From assembly GCA_024693715.1 (NCBI GenBank), contig JAILKS010000059.1:1-52437 (forward strand): a stretch of 52,437 nt of DNA. Reading direction: 5' to 3'. Source of the stretch: Treponema sp. Its GTDB lineage: Bacteria; Spirochaetota; Spirochaetia; Treponematales; Treponemataceae. Below are positions 25,438-33,826 of the stretch, piece after piece (position 1 is the stretch's first letter; every line of letters starts with the position of its first letter). The notes under the pieces were generated by a model. It did no database searches, was not told where the DNA came from, and was given only the letters and a program-made list of their open reading frames with translations. The position numbers and the translations under genes are program-made.

Positions 25438-27105
25438 ATGAAAACAATTAAAGTTAAATTATTAAAATTGGGTCTGTTATTAACATGTTTATGGTATGCA
25501 AACGCTTCAGGAATGAGAGATTATGTTTGTATAGTTCGTTCAAATTATTCAGAGCAGAATAAAGCCTTCCTTAATTCTTACAAAACAACACTTGAAAACT
25601 CCGGATATAAGAATTTTTCGAAATACATTGAATCATATTTAGAAGGGTCTTATGGTTCAGGTTTTATTTATACTGCTTCAAATGGAAAAAGTTACATTAT
25701 AACAAACAGACATGTAATTTCTTCAGCCGAAACAGCTACTGTTCAGTTTGAAAATGATGACGGTTCTACTGCAGAATATAAGGATCTGAAGATTCTTGGT
25801 GTAGACGAAGAACTTGATCTTGCAGTTATTGAAATGCCTGCTTCATTTAAAAAGCCGGGACTTACCTTCAGAACAGCAAAAGTTACTGATGGTGATGATG
25901 TATGGACAGCAGGATTCCCTGGACTTAATAGCGATCCTGTATGGCAGTTTGGAAAAGGTTCAGTAACAAATGCAAGCGCACGTATTAAGGAACTTGTAAA
26001 TCCTGAAATATCAGTTTTGATTCAGCATTCTGCACAGGTTGACGGTGGAAATTCAGGAGGTCCTCTGCTTATCGCCGATTCAAAGGCAAAGGGCGGATAT
26101 TCTGTTGTCGGAATAAATACATGGAAAGCAACAAAGCGTGAAAATACAAATTTTGCAATTCCTGCCGCTGCTGTAAAAGCTGCTGCCGATAAGATTATTT
26201 CATCTAAAGGTCAGAATACAACTATCGCAGATAGAATTAAACAGTTCAATGAATCAATTGCAAACAAGGATGAAACTTTCTCAAACATGTCTAAATATAT
26301 TTCAAATGAAATGGTTTCTAATTGTAAGGGAAATGTTTTTGTAAGCATACTCAGTAAAGCAGGAAAATCATCTTCTGAGGTAATTGCAGGTACTTTTGCA
26401 TATGATCCTATCGAAGGTGTAAGATATGCACTTGCTTATTATATCTGGACTTCTTTCAGAAAAGGTGAAAATCCTATTGATTATAAGACAGAAGCGCCTG
26501 AAGAATCTGGAAATGGTTATAAGGTAATGTTTGCAATTTCAGATAAAAAATCAATCAGTTCTTTCTGGACAGTTGAGCAGGGCAGATGGCGTCTTACAGA
26601 TTTTGATGACATTCTTTCGAAGGGTGTTTCAAATATGTCTACAAGCTTCAGTTTCTCTAATCCATATACCTTTGCTGTATCAGGTGGTGCAGGATTAAAT
26701 GATAGTACTAAAGGTTTCGTTATTGAAGGAGATTTAAATTATTCTTATACACAGATATTCCTTGTTGTAAGAAATGATATTCCTGGTTATAAAACAGGAG
26801 TTGAATTTGGTTCAAGATTTAATCTTCCGTTGAATTTCGGAGCAGTTATCGTTCAGCCTGAAGTTGGTTTCGGTGTAGGCTTCTTTGATAAAAAATACGG
26901 TGAAACAGATATGATTGATAAGATGAAATTCTCTTTGTCTGCAGGTGTTGATTTTGTAATTCGAATAAATGATAAGATAGGAATCAATATCGGTGGAAGA
27001 TATGATATATTTGATTTCATTTCTTTGAGTGGTGCTTCAATAAAATCCTTTGGTGTAATTGCAGGTATCGATATTGGAACCGGTAATTCATTTAGCTTGT
27101 GGTAA
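25438..27105 (+). CDS. Secreted trypsin-like serine protease with C-terminal barrel-like domain
   Basis: The protein has 555 residues with a signal peptide (about 1-24). Residues about 70-260 form an S1C/HtrA-like protease: 'YGSGFIYTASNGKSYIITNRHVI' with the catalytic His, 'DEELDLAVIEM' with Asp, and 'VDGGNSGGPLL' with Ser. No PDZ domain follows. A helical middle region (about 275-395) leads to about 155 residues of alternating strands ('YTFAVSGGAGL', 'GFVIEGDLNYSYTQIFLVV', 'GVEFGSRFNLPLNFGAVIVQPEVGFGVGF', 'SLSAGVDFVIRI', 'FGVIAGIDIG') that look like an outer-membrane barrel. The enzyme is thus probably surface- or outer-membrane-tethered. Confidence 0.8.
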   Translation: MKTIKVKLLKLGLLLTCLWYANASGMRDYVCIVRSNYSEQNKAFLNSYKTTLENSGYKNFSKYIESYLEGSYGSGFIYTASNGKSYIITNRHVISSAETATVQFENDDGSTAEYKDLKILGVDEELDLAVIEMPASFKKPGLTFRTAKVTDGDDVWTAGFPGLNSDPVWQFGKGSVTNASARIKELVNPEISVLIQHSAQVDGGNSGGPLLIADSKAKGGYSVVGINTWKATKRENTNFAIPAAAVKAAADKIISSKGQNTTIADRIKQFNESIANKDETFSNMSKYISNEMVSNCKGNVFVSILSKAGKSSSEVIAGTFAYDPIEGVRYALAYYIWTSFRKGENPIDYKTEAPEESGNGYKVMFAISDKKSISSFWTVEQGRWRLTDFDDILSKGVSNMSTSFSFSNPYTFAVSGGAGLNDSTKGFVIEGDLNYSYTQIFLVVRNDIPGYKTGVEFGSRFNLPLNFGAVIVQPEVGFGVGFFDKKYGETDMIDKMKFSLSAGVDFVIRINDKIGINIGGRYDIFDFISLSGASIKSFGVIAGIDIGTGNSFSLW

Positions 27106-27186
27106 TGCATTTATATTGATAAAAATTCTTGTTTATGCTAAATTGTTATCGTTAATTTAGTATTTTAATTAAATAAGGAGTTCCTA

Positions 27187-27930
27187 ATGTCAGGACATAG
27201 TAAATGGGCCACCATTAAACATGCAAAGGGTTTGGCCGATGCAAAACGTGGTAAGATTTTTACAAAATTTATTAAGGAAATTTCTATTGCTGCCCGCATG
27301 GGTGGTGGAGATCCGAACTCTAACCCAAGATTACGTACAGTAATCATTAAAGCTCGTGCTGCAAACATGCCTAAAGATAACATTGAACGTGCTATCAAAA
27401 AAGGTACTGGTGAAGACGGTGGAGCAGCATACGAAGAATACTTGTATGAAGGATATGCTCCTGGCGGTGTAGCAGTAATGGTTGAGGTTCTTTCAGATAA
27501 TAAAAACCGTGCTGCTGCTGACGTTAAGAACATCTTTACAAAGAATGGTGGAAACCTTGGTACTTCAGGTTCTGTTTCACGTATGTTCCAGAGAAAGGGT
27601 ACTATTGAGCTTGATGCAGAAAAGGTATCTGAAGATGAAGTAATGGAAGTTGCTTTGGAAGCAGGTGCAGAAGATATCGTAAATGAAGACGGAATTATTA
27701 CTGTAACAACAACTCCAGACGGATTCTCTGCTGTTGCTGAAGCATTACAGGAAAAAGGTTTCGAAACACTTTCTGCTGATGTAGGAATGGTTCCTGATGC
27801 ATATACTCCGGTAGATAAGGATACAGCTGCTAAAGTTCAGCGTCTTATCGATCGTCTCGAAGATAATGATGATGTTCAGAACGTATACCATACTGCTGAA
27901 TATCCGGATGACTTCGAACCAGAGGAATAA
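27187..27930 (+). CDS. yebC: YebC/PmpR-family protein
   Basis: The protein has 247 residues, the normal family length. It opens with the diagnostic 'MSGHSKWATIKHAKGLADAKRGKIFTKFIKEI' and contains 'GGDPNSNPRLRTVIIKARAANMPKDNIERAIKKGTG' and 'EGYAPGGVAVMVEVLSDNKNR'. Members are described as DNA-binding regulators and more recently as helpers of translation at proline stretches. Which applies here is not visible. An AAGGAG ribosome site sits 7 bases before the ATG. It is often beside ruvC in other bacteria, but here ruvC is 7 kb away. A terminator follows at 27948. Confidence 0.94.
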   Translation: MSGHSKWATIKHAKGLADAKRGKIFTKFIKEISIAARMGGGDPNSNPRLRTVIIKARAANMPKDNIERAIKKGTGEDGGAAYEEYLYEGYAPGGVAVMVEVLSDNKNRAAADVKNIFTKNGGNLGTSGSVSRMFQRKGTIELDAEKVSEDEVMEVALEAGAEDIVNEDGIITVTTTPDGFSAVAEALQEKGFETLSADVGMVPDAYTPVDKDTAAKVQRLIDRLEDNDDVQNVYHTAEYPDDFEPEE

Positions 27931-27947
27931 TAATGGAAACTCGTTAT

Positions 27948-27976
27948 AAAAAATGCGAAAACATGGAGCATTTTTT
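27948..27976 (+). terminator. Terminator of yebC
   Basis: Stem AAAAAATGC / GCATTTTTT with an 11-base loop; the 3' arm provides the T tract. Confidence 0.7.
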
Positions 27977-28027
27977 AGAGTTTACAATTAAATCATGAGC
28001 GTTATAAATTAATGTTTATAGCTCGAT

Positions 28028-28068
28028 AAAAAAAGACAAAAAAGCGTAAAACTTTTTTGTCTTTTTTT
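28028..28068 (+). terminator. Second strong terminator before iorA
   Basis: A perfect 17-bp stem is built from an A-rich arm containing GAC and its complement containing GTC, with a 7-base loop and a long T tract. It insulates iorA. Between the two terminators, a TTTACA / TATAAA pair with 16-base spacing (27981-28008) could drive a very short transcript. Confidence 0.75.
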
Positions 28069-28099
28069 TTCTTTAAAATTTATATTAATTTTTTTCTTA

Positions 28100-28128
28100 T
28101 TGCTATAATATTGAAGATATTATATATT
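28100..28128 (+). promoter_or_regulatory. Probable iorAB promoter
   Basis: TTGCTA (28100-28105), 17 bases, TATATT (28123-28128). The predicted start site coincides with the first base of the operator-like site at 28135. Confidence 0.45.
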
Positions 28129-28134
28129 ATAAGT

Positions 28135-28152
28135 GTTACTATATAAAGGAAC
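28135..28152. promoter_or_regulatory. GTTACT-N6-AGgAAC operator at iorA
   Basis: GTTACT and AGGAAC are separated by six bases: one mismatch to the perfect sites upstream of the transporter and paaK genes. It covers the expected start site and the AAGGAAC ribosome-binding region, so a bound repressor would block expression. Confidence 0.5.
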
Positions 28153-28159
28153 ATGACTT

Positions 28160-29995
28160 ATGGCAAAACAGATGATAATGGGAAACCAGGCAATTGCACT
28201 TGGTGCATTAAAAGCAGGCGTTAATCTTGTAGCAGGCTATCCTGGAACTCCTTCTAGTGAAATTATTGAATTTATTTCTAAATACAAAGATAAAACAGGA
28301 ACTTATGTTGAATGGTCTGTTAACGAAAAAGCAGCAGTTGAAGTTGCAGCGGGTACAAGCTATTCTGGCGGTAGAACCTTAGTTACAATGAAGCAGGTTG
28401 GTTTGAATGTTGCAAGTGATCCTGTGATGTGTCTTTCTTACGTTGGTGTCAAAGGAGGAATGGTAATTGTTAGTGCTGATGACCCCGGTCCTATTTCAAG
28501 CCAGACAGAACAGGATACAAGAAACTTTGCTCAGTTTTCAAAGCTTCCATGCTTAGATCCTAGTACCCCTTTAGAAGCTTTCCAGATGGTGCAGAAGGCT
28601 TTTGATATTTCTGAAAAATATAATACACCTGTTTTACTCCGTCCAACTACTCGAGTTGACCACGCTTACGAAAGCATGGAGATGCCTGAATTAACTACAG
28701 CACCAAAAAAAGCTTTTTTTGAAAAAGATTCTAACCGCTGGGTAATTTTCCCTCGTACATCTTTTCAGAATCATAAAAGAATTTTTGAACGAAACGAAAA
28801 GATTTTACCTGAAATTTTTTCTAAAAGTGATTTGAATTTAAAAGAAGGCTCAAATAAAAATTATGCTTTTGCAGCTGGAGGGATTTCTTACTGCTATCTA
28901 AAAGAAGCTTTATCGATTTTGCAGAATAATATGCCTGAATTAAAGGATGCTTCAATTTTGAAAATCGGAACTCCTTATCCATTTCCAAAGGATATGGCAG
29001 AAAGTTTTTTGAATGAACATACTAGCCTTACCGTTTTTGAAGAATTAGACCCGGTAATTGAAGATGCCCTTGTTCAACTTTGCGGCGAAAAAAATATCAA
29101 AGCCCAAATTCACGGAAAAAAAGACAACACCGTACCCCAAGCCGGCGAATTAAGTGTTGATATTATTCTGAACATTATAAAAAAACAACTGGATGAAAAC
29201 ACTGTTGCAGTTTCGCCACCAGAGTTGCCTGTTCGCCCGCCCGTATTATGTGCAGGCTGTCCTCACCGCGGCGCTTTTTATGCCGTAAAACAGGCTATGA
29301 AAGGCAAAAAAACTGTATTCTGCGGAGATATCGGCTGTTACACCCTGGGAAATGCAAAGCCTCTTGATATGACAGACACCTGTCTTTGTATGGGAGCTGA
29401 TATTACAATGGCACAGGGCTTTTATCACTATGAGCCGGATAGGATCTGTTTTAGCTTTATAGGAGATTCTACTTTCTTTGCAAGCGGAATTACAGGTGTT
29501 GTAAATGCGGTTTATAACCAGGCACACCAGACAATCTGTATTCTTGATAATTCTACAACTGCTATGACAGGGCACCAGCCACATCCTGGAACCGGTGTTA
29601 CAATGATGGGAGAAATTGTAGAAAAAATCAGCATCCCAAAAATTCTTGAAGCAATCGGAGTAAGTCCTATTATCGAGGTAGATCCTTTTGATCAGGAAAA
29701 ATCGGTACAGGCTGTAAAGACTGCCGTAGAAGCAAAGTGCGTAAGCGCAGTTATATTCAAAAGTCCTTGTATAAGCATTGCACAAAAACTAGGTTATAAA
29801 TTCGCAGGAAGTAAAAAAATTGATGTACAAAAGTGCATTGGCTGTAAAAAATGCATTAACGAGCTTGGCTGCCCGGCATTAAGTCTTTCTCTTACAAAGA
29901 ATGAGAATGGCAGACAGATTGTAGAGATTGATTCATCACTTTGTACAGGTTGCGGACTTTGTTCCACAGTTTGCGGTGTAGGAGCGATAAAATAA
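28160..29995 (+). CDS. iorA: Indolepyruvate:ferredoxin oxidoreductase, alpha subunit
   Basis: This is the larger subunit of the oxygen-sensitive enzyme that converts arylpyruvates (from Trp, Phe, Tyr) plus CoA to aryl-acetyl-CoA, reducing ferredoxin. The 611 residues contain the N-terminal pyrimidine-binding region 'GNQAIALGALKAGVNLVAGYPGTPSSEII', the thiamine-diphosphate domain 'CAGCPHRGAFYAVKQ', 'GDIGCYTLGNAKPLDMTDTCLCMGA' and 'FIGDSTFFASGI', and two ferredoxin clusters, 'CIGCKKCINELGCPAL' and 'CTGCGLCSTVCGVGAI', at the C-terminus. It overlaps iorB by one base (TAATG), so translation is coupled. Confidence 0.95.
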   Translation: MAKQMIMGNQAIALGALKAGVNLVAGYPGTPSSEIIEFISKYKDKTGTYVEWSVNEKAAVEVAAGTSYSGGRTLVTMKQVGLNVASDPVMCLSYVGVKGGMVIVSADDPGPISSQTEQDTRNFAQFSKLPCLDPSTPLEAFQMVQKAFDISEKYNTPVLLRPTTRVDHAYESMEMPELTTAPKKAFFEKDSNRWVIFPRTSFQNHKRIFERNEKILPEIFSKSDLNLKEGSNKNYAFAAGGISYCYLKEALSILQNNMPELKDASILKIGTPYPFPKDMAESFLNEHTSLTVFEELDPVIEDALVQLCGEKNIKAQIHGKKDNTVPQAGELSVDIILNIIKKQLDENTVAVSPPELPVRPPVLCAGCPHRGAFYAVKQAMKGKKTVFCGDIGCYTLGNAKPLDMTDTCLCMGADITMAQGFYHYEPDRICFSFIGDSTFFASGITGVVNAVYNQAHQTICILDNSTTAMTGHQPHPGTGVTMMGEIVEKISIPKILEAIGVSPIIEVDPFDQEKSVQAVKTAVEAKCVSAVIFKSPCISIAQKLGYKFAGSKKIDVQKCIGCKKCINELGCPALSLSLTKNENGRQIVEIDSSLCTGCGLCSTVCGVGAIK

Positions 29996-30558
29996 TGGCA
30001 AAAAATATATTGATTTGTGGTGTTGGCGGACAGGGAACTGTTCTTGCAGCTAAAGTCCTTTCTCAGGCTGCGATTTCTAACGGAGAACGAGTTATTTCTG
30101 CAGAAACCATCGGTATGGCACAAAGAGGCGGCTCAGTTGTAAGTCATGTTAGAATTGGAAACGATGTTTATTCTCCACTTATTTCAAAGGGACAGGCAGA
30201 TGTAATAATTGCATTCGAAGCGGCAGAGGCTGTAAGAAATATTGAATATCTTAAAAAAGACGGAACTGTAATCGTGAACAAAAAATGCGTTCAGCCTACA
30301 ACAGCAAGCCTTACCGGTAAAACCTTTTCTTCTGATACAATGATTGATTTTCTTAAAACTCAAAGCTCACAGGTGATTGATGTAGATACAGATAAAATCT
30401 GCACAGAGCTTGGTTCAACTAAAATCGTAAATATGCTTTTACTTGGAGCCGCATGCAAATCAGGAATTATTAAGAAGGATGAGCTTAAAGCTGCAATTAA
30501 ACTTTTGGTAAAACCTGATTTTTACGAACTCAATGTAAAAGCCGTAGATTATTTTTAA
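29995..30558 (+). CDS. iorB: Indolepyruvate:ferredoxin oxidoreductase, beta subunit
   Basis: The gamma-type/beta subunit of the same complex has 187 residues. It opens with 'KNILICGVGGQGTVLAAKVLSQAA', the family's glycine-rich loop, followed by 'GMAQRGGSVVSHVRIG'. The ATG at 29995 shares its A with the iorA stop; the longer frame would extend into iorA. The 3' end overlaps the convergent ecfT gene by four bases. With iorA it makes the complete two-subunit enzyme. Confidence 0.94.
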   Translation: MAKNILICGVGGQGTVLAAKVLSQAAISNGERVISAETIGMAQRGGSVVSHVRIGNDVYSPLISKGQADVIIAFEAAEAVRNIEYLKKDGTVIVNKKCVQPTTASLTGKTFSSDTMIDFLKTQSSQVIDVDTDKICTELGSTKIVNMLLLGAACKSGIIKKDELKAAIKLLVKPDFYELNVKAVDYF

Positions 30559-31352
30559 TTTGTAAAATAAATGTTTATTAAAATCGAACCTGCTAGAACT
30601 GCAAAGCCTGTGAGCATGAACACAAAATCCCTGAGATGATGCTTATAGGTTTTTGAGCAGCTGTTTCTTGTCCTGAAGTAAAATCCTCTTAATTCAGCGG
30701 CCTTTGCAGTAAATTCTATTTTTCGTACAGCGCTCATTAAAAGTGGAAAGCATAAAGGTAAAATCATTCCGATTTTCTTAAAGGGATTTTTTACATCAAA
30801 ATCAACACCGCGTGATTTTTGACTTTCGATGATTCCTCCCATCTCAGAAGAAAAAACAGGAATGAAACGAATTGTTGAAGTAAGTGTAAATGCATATTTA
30901 TAAGGAATATGAAGCTCCTGAACAAGAGTATTCGATAAATCATTCAGATTGATAACAGAAATTAAAACAGAAAGCGGAAGGGTAGCGGCAGTGAGTCTAA
31001 GCACCAGAAGAAGGCCGTTGCGTATTGCGATATCAGTTATGCCGAATTTTTCTCCAATAGGAATTACTGTCTGTCCTCTGCGAATCAAAATAAGCTGAAG
31101 GATAAAAAGAAAGATTGACATTTTAAGAAGTCCTTTAAAAACTCCCAGTGTTCTTTTAAAAAGGCCTGAATGTGTCCTTCCTTCACCGATAATGCCAAGT
31201 ATTAAATCAAAAATTATCAGTCCGACTAAAAAGAAAAAATTTGAAGAAACAAAGGCAGATGCACATAAAAGAGCTCCTGTAAATAATTTTGTCAGCGGAT
31301 GCATTTTATGGAGAATTGAATCTCCCTGTAAATAATCTAAAAAGCCTTTCAT
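30555..31352 (-). CDS. ecfT: ECF transporter transmembrane subunit (EcfT)
   Basis: The 265-residue integral membrane protein couples the two ATPases to the substrate-binding S subunit of an energy-coupling-factor importer. It begins with 'GDSILHKMHPLTKLFTGALLCASAF', typical of EcfT, and contains about five hydrophobic helices. The coupling-helix motif is 'ESQKSRGVDFD' (Ala-Arg-Gly type), followed by a second basic motif 'EFTAKAAELRGFYFR'. It is the last gene of the four-gene minus-strand transporter operon, four bases after the first ATPase gene. Confidence 0.92.
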   Translation of the reverse strand: MKGFLDYLQGDSILHKMHPLTKLFTGALLCASAFVSSNFFFLVGLIIFDLILGIIGEGRTHSGLFKRTLGVFKGLLKMSIFLFILQLILIRRGQTVIPIGEKFGITDIAIRNGLLLVLRLTAATLPLSVLISVINLNDLSNTLVQELHIPYKYAFTLTSTIRFIPVFSSEMGGIIESQKSRGVDFDVKNPFKKIGMILPLCFPLLMSAVRKIEFTAKAAELRGFYFRTRNSCSKTYKHHLRDFVFMLTGFAVLAGSILINIYFTN

Positions 31353-31356
31353 AGTG

Positions 31357-32169
31357 TTATAATCTCCTTATTGTTTTTAATCTGTCTATCATTTCTTCAA
31401 CAGTAAAAATATTCTGGAATTTTTCTCCTAGAAGTGAACAGGTTGCGGCAATTTGTGGCTGCAAAAGACGTGCCTTTCCCAGAAGTTCTTTATCAGAAAG
31501 AATATCTCGGGTTTTACCCTGAGCAAGAATCTGACCTTTGTTCATAACGATTATTTCTTTTGCAAAATCAAGGACAACTTCCATATCATGACAAACCATG
31601 ATAACTGTTGTTCCGTTTTCATTTAATTTCTTTATGTAGGACATTACTTCCATGCATTCACGGTAATCAAGACCGGTTGTCGGTTCATCTAAAATAAGGA
31701 TTTCCGGATTTAAAGCGATAAGACAGGCAAGACATAATCTTTGTCTCTGTCCGCGGCTCATATTGTATGGTTCTGTTTCCGGATTAAAATTAAAATCTTT
31801 AATTGTTTTTTCAACACGCGTTTGTATTTCGTCTTTAGAAAATCCGTTGTTTTTTAAACTGAATTCAATTTCTTCTCTTATTGTATTACAGCAAATCTGA
31901 CGGTCAGGATTTTGAAACAAAAATCCAATATGCTTTGCAAGGTCGCTGACTTTTTTTCGTCCTGTGCTTTCTCCAAGTACGAATACTTCTCCATCGCTTG
32001 GCTGCAAAAGACCGTTGCATAATTTTGAAAAGGTAGATTTTCCCGCTCCGTTTGAACCAATGATTGCAGTAAAATCACCTTTATTGATTTTTACATTCAG
32101 GTTATTTACATTGGCAGTTGAATTATATGAAAAGCAGACGTTTCTAAATTCTAAAACTGTTTCATTCAT
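31357..32169 (-). CDS. ecfA: ECF transporter ATP-binding subunit
   Basis: The ABC ATPase has 270 residues. Walker A is 'IGSNGAGKSTFSKL' (about residue 36), Q-loop 'GFLFQNPDRQI', signature 'MSRGQRQRLCLACL', Walker B 'ILILDEPTTGLD' and H-loop 'VIMVCHD'. It forms the heterodimeric motor with the neighbouring ATPase, whose gene it overlaps by four bases. It powers import through the EcfT/S pair. Confidence 0.93.
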   Translation of the reverse strand: MNETVLEFRNVCFSYNSTANVNNLNVKINKGDFTAIIGSNGAGKSTFSKLCNGLLQPSDGEVFVLGESTGRKKVSDLAKHIGFLFQNPDRQICCNTIREEIEFSLKNNGFSKDEIQTRVEKTIKDFNFNPETEPYNMSRGQRQRLCLACLIALNPEILILDEPTTGLDYRECMEVMSYIKKLNENGTTVIMVCHDMEVVLDFAKEIIVMNKGQILAQGKTRDILSDKELLGKARLLQPQIAATCSLLGEKFQNIFTVEEMIDRLKTIRRL

Positions 32170-33041
32170 TTTGCGCCTCCATTTCTTTTCATACAGTGTT
32201 TTACAAACTCTGCCGCCTCTTTTGTATTAAGGCAGATCCTTTCTTCTTTTTTCATCCCCTTAGGCGTGAGACCTTCTTCCATCATTTTTCCTGTCAAAGT
32301 TAAAACACGCGGACAGTTAATTCCTGCTTCTTCCATTTCCTTTTGATGGGTGAGTGTGCTTCGAATTTCTCCATAATGAACAACAGTTCCTTTTTCAAGA
32401 ACAATCAGTTTTTTAACAAACTCACAAAGAAGCATGATTTTCTGTTCCGCAATGATAACTGTAATTTCTTTTTCTTCATTTAATTTTTTAAGCAGCTGGA
32501 AAATCTGCAGGGATGATGCAGGATCCAGTTCACCGGTTGGTTCATCAAGAATCAGATAGTCAGGTTGAAGGGCAAGTATGGAAGCAAATACAACCTTCTG
32601 TTTTTGTCCTCCGCTCAAGGTAGAAATTTCTCTATGACGAAGGTCTGCTATTTCAAGCGCTTCAAGTGCATCTGTAATTCTTTTTTCAATTTCATCCTTT
32701 GGAACTCCAAAGTTTTCGAGCCCAAAAAGAATTTCATCTTCTACAAAATAACTTACAATCTGGCTTTCAATGTCCTGAAATACAGAACCGACTTTTAGTG
32801 CAAGCTTGTCCGGTTTTATGTCAAACGTATCCTGTCCTTCAATCTTTACATTACCGTAAAAGTCTCCTGTAAAATGATGCGGGATAAGTCCGTTTAAACA
32901 GTTGCACAAGGTTGTTTTTCCGGCCCCTGATTCACCGATAATTCCAACAAAATCACCTTTTTGAATTTCAAGGCTTACCTTTTCAAGTGAATTGTGTTTA
33001 GAATCCGTATATTTAAAAGTCAGTTCTTGTATTTCAATCAT
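32166..33041 (-). CDS. ecfA: ECF transporter ATP-binding subunit
   Basis: The second ABC ATPase of the importer has 291 residues. Walker A is 'IGESGAGKTTLCNC', Q-loop 'GSVFQDIESQIVSY', signature 'LSGGQKQKVVFASI' and Walker B 'YLILDEPTGELDPAS'. The residue after the H-loop region reads 'IIAEQK' where a His is usual ('E(H/Q)'), so this may be the less active half of the dimer, a feature seen in ECF ATPase pairs. The C-terminus is extended by about 60 residues. It lies 49 bases after the S-subunit gene, separated by a hairpin. Confidence 0.92.
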   Translation of the reverse strand: MIEIQELTFKYTDSKHNSLEKVSLEIQKGDFVGIIGESGAGKTTLCNCLNGLIPHHFTGDFYGNVKIEGQDTFDIKPDKLALKVGSVFQDIESQIVSYFVEDEILFGLENFGVPKDEIEKRITDALEALEIADLRHREISTLSGGQKQKVVFASILALQPDYLILDEPTGELDPASSLQIFQLLKKLNEEKEITVIIAEQKIMLLCEFVKKLIVLEKGTVVHYGEIRSTLTHQKEMEEAGINCPRVLTLTGKMMEEGLTPKGMKKEERICLNTKEAAEFVKHCMKRNGGAK

Positions 33042-33066
33042 TTATAGTTCCTGTTTGAATGATATT

Positions 33067-33092
33067 TGCCGCAATTAATGCGGCAGTTTTTT
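33067..33092. terminator. Intercistronic hairpin between S subunit and ATPase genes
   Basis: A perfect 7-bp stem TGCCGCA / TGCGGCA with an ATTAA loop. The T run lies on the plus-strand side, so it terminates antisense transcription. On the operon mRNA it is a bare hairpin that may set the ratio of S subunit to motor. Confidence 0.5.
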
Positions 33093-33657
33093 AGTCTTTA
33101 TTTTTTTCACAAATAAAAGGTTTTCTGATAGCCTTCATCAATGGTGCATAAAGTAATGCAACGATTATTGCATTTAAAGTAGCAGTTCCAAGAACAATTG
33201 GTACATAAGCAGCCATTGCGCCAGGATCAGACTTGATTACGACAAACAGCAGAACTGTATACAAGCCGCCTGAAATTACTGTACTTATAAATGTACTTAC
33301 AGCAGCAAGAACAATTTCCATAGTTTTATTTTTTGCCGGAATCATAATTAAAAGACCCATACAAAGAGCACCTGCTAATTCAGATGCAAAGTTTAAATAT
33401 GGTGTTCCCGGGAAGAACTGGCAGATAGCTCCTGCGAGAAGACCTACGATAATGCTATACCAGATTTTTGGACGAAGAAGAACAATTATCATACAATACA
33501 TTGCGATAACAAAGTTTGGTTTCATTCCTGCAATGTTAATGAATGTACCTACAAAAAATTTCAATACGGCTCCGGCTGCTAAAAGAACTGCAGTAAGCAG
33601 TAAGTCACGGAGTTCTACACCTTTTTTTTCTTCCTGTTGAATAACTCTTTTTTCCAT
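33091..33657 (-). CDS. TrpP-like ECF S subunit (probable tryptophan importer)
   Basis: The protein has 188 residues from the ATG at 33657 (an AGGAG ribosome site fits this start, not the longer frame). It has five to six membrane helices. The region 'NIAGMKPNFVIAMYCMIIVLLRPKIWYSIIVGLLAGAICQFFPGTPYLN' closely parallels the GMKPD...PG pattern of Bacillus-type TrpP tryptophan transporters. It is the substrate-binding component of the ECF importer encoded downstream. Neighbouring iorAB and paaK and a TrpR-like operator support tryptophan or another aromatic amino acid as cargo. Confidence 0.8.
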   Translation of the reverse strand: MEKRVIQQEEKKGVELRDLLLTAVLLAAGAVLKFFVGTFINIAGMKPNFVIAMYCMIIVLLRPKIWYSIIVGLLAGAICQFFPGTPYLNFASELAGALCMGLLIMIPAKNKTMEIVLAAVSTFISTVISGGLYTVLLFVVIKSDPGAMAAYVPIVLGTATLNAIIVALLYAPLMKAIRKPFICEKNKD

Positions 33658-33680
33658 AGTTATACTCCTGTTATTTTTTT

Positions 33681-33700
33681 TGTTTCTACAAAAAGAAACA
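33681..33700. promoter_or_regulatory. Palindrome TGTTTCT-N6-AGAAACA in the S-subunit leader
   Basis: A perfect 7-bp inverted repeat with six central bases, between the S-subunit promoter and its start codon. A near copy lies at 33764. It could be an operator for a second regulator or an RNA hairpin. Confidence 0.45.
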
Positions 33701-33706
33701 CTTAAT

Positions 33707-33724
33707 GTTACTTCGGATAGTAAC
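33707..33724. promoter_or_regulatory. GTTACT-N6-AGTAAC operator over the S-subunit -10 box
   Basis: A perfect 18-bp site. Its AGTAAC half is the minus-strand -10 region (TTACTA, 33723-33718) of the transporter operon. Size and half-sites resemble TrpR operators (GTACT...AGTAC, 18 bp). Confidence 0.65.
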
Positions 33725-33746
33725 ACAAGAATAAAATAAATGTCAA
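33718..33746 (-). promoter_or_regulatory. Promoter of the ECF transporter operon
   Basis: TTGACA (33746-33741), 17 bases, TTACTA (33723-33718) on the minus strand. The -10 is inside the operator. Confidence 0.65.
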
Positions 33747-33763
33747 GTAGTTTTTAAAAAAAA

Positions 33764-33783
33764 TGTTTCTTTTTATAGAAATG
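33764..33783. promoter_or_regulatory. Second TGTTTCT-N6-AGAAAtg copy between the divergent promoters
   Basis: TGTTTCT and AGAAATG are separated by six bases, five of seven arm pairs matching. It ends just before the paaK -35 box. It is a near copy of the palindrome at 33681. Confidence 0.4.
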
Positions 33784-33784
33784 C

Positions 33785-33813
33785 TTGACAAGGGGAGTTA
33801 TCAGTGTTACTAT
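33785..33813 (+). promoter_or_regulatory. paaK promoter
   Basis: TTGACA (33785-33790), 17 bases, TACTAT (33808-33813). The -10 lies inside the operator at 33806, mirroring the divergent transporter promoter. Confidence 0.65.
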
Positions 33814-33823
33814 TACTAGTAAT
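33806..33823. promoter_or_regulatory. GTTACT-N6-AGTAAt operator over the paaK -10 box
   Basis: One mismatch from the perfect motif. It covers the -10 region. Confidence 0.6.
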
Positions 33824-33826
33824 AAC

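Noticed and set aside
27981..28075. Short transcript between the two terminators before iorA
   Set aside because: Promoter-like boxes exist, but only about 55 bases remain before the terminator and there is no further structure; tandem terminators are the simpler reading.
29246..29785. 179-codon open frame antisense to iorA
   Set aside because: Cys/Tyr-rich mirror of the conserved enzyme, no start signal; coding pressure belongs to iorA.
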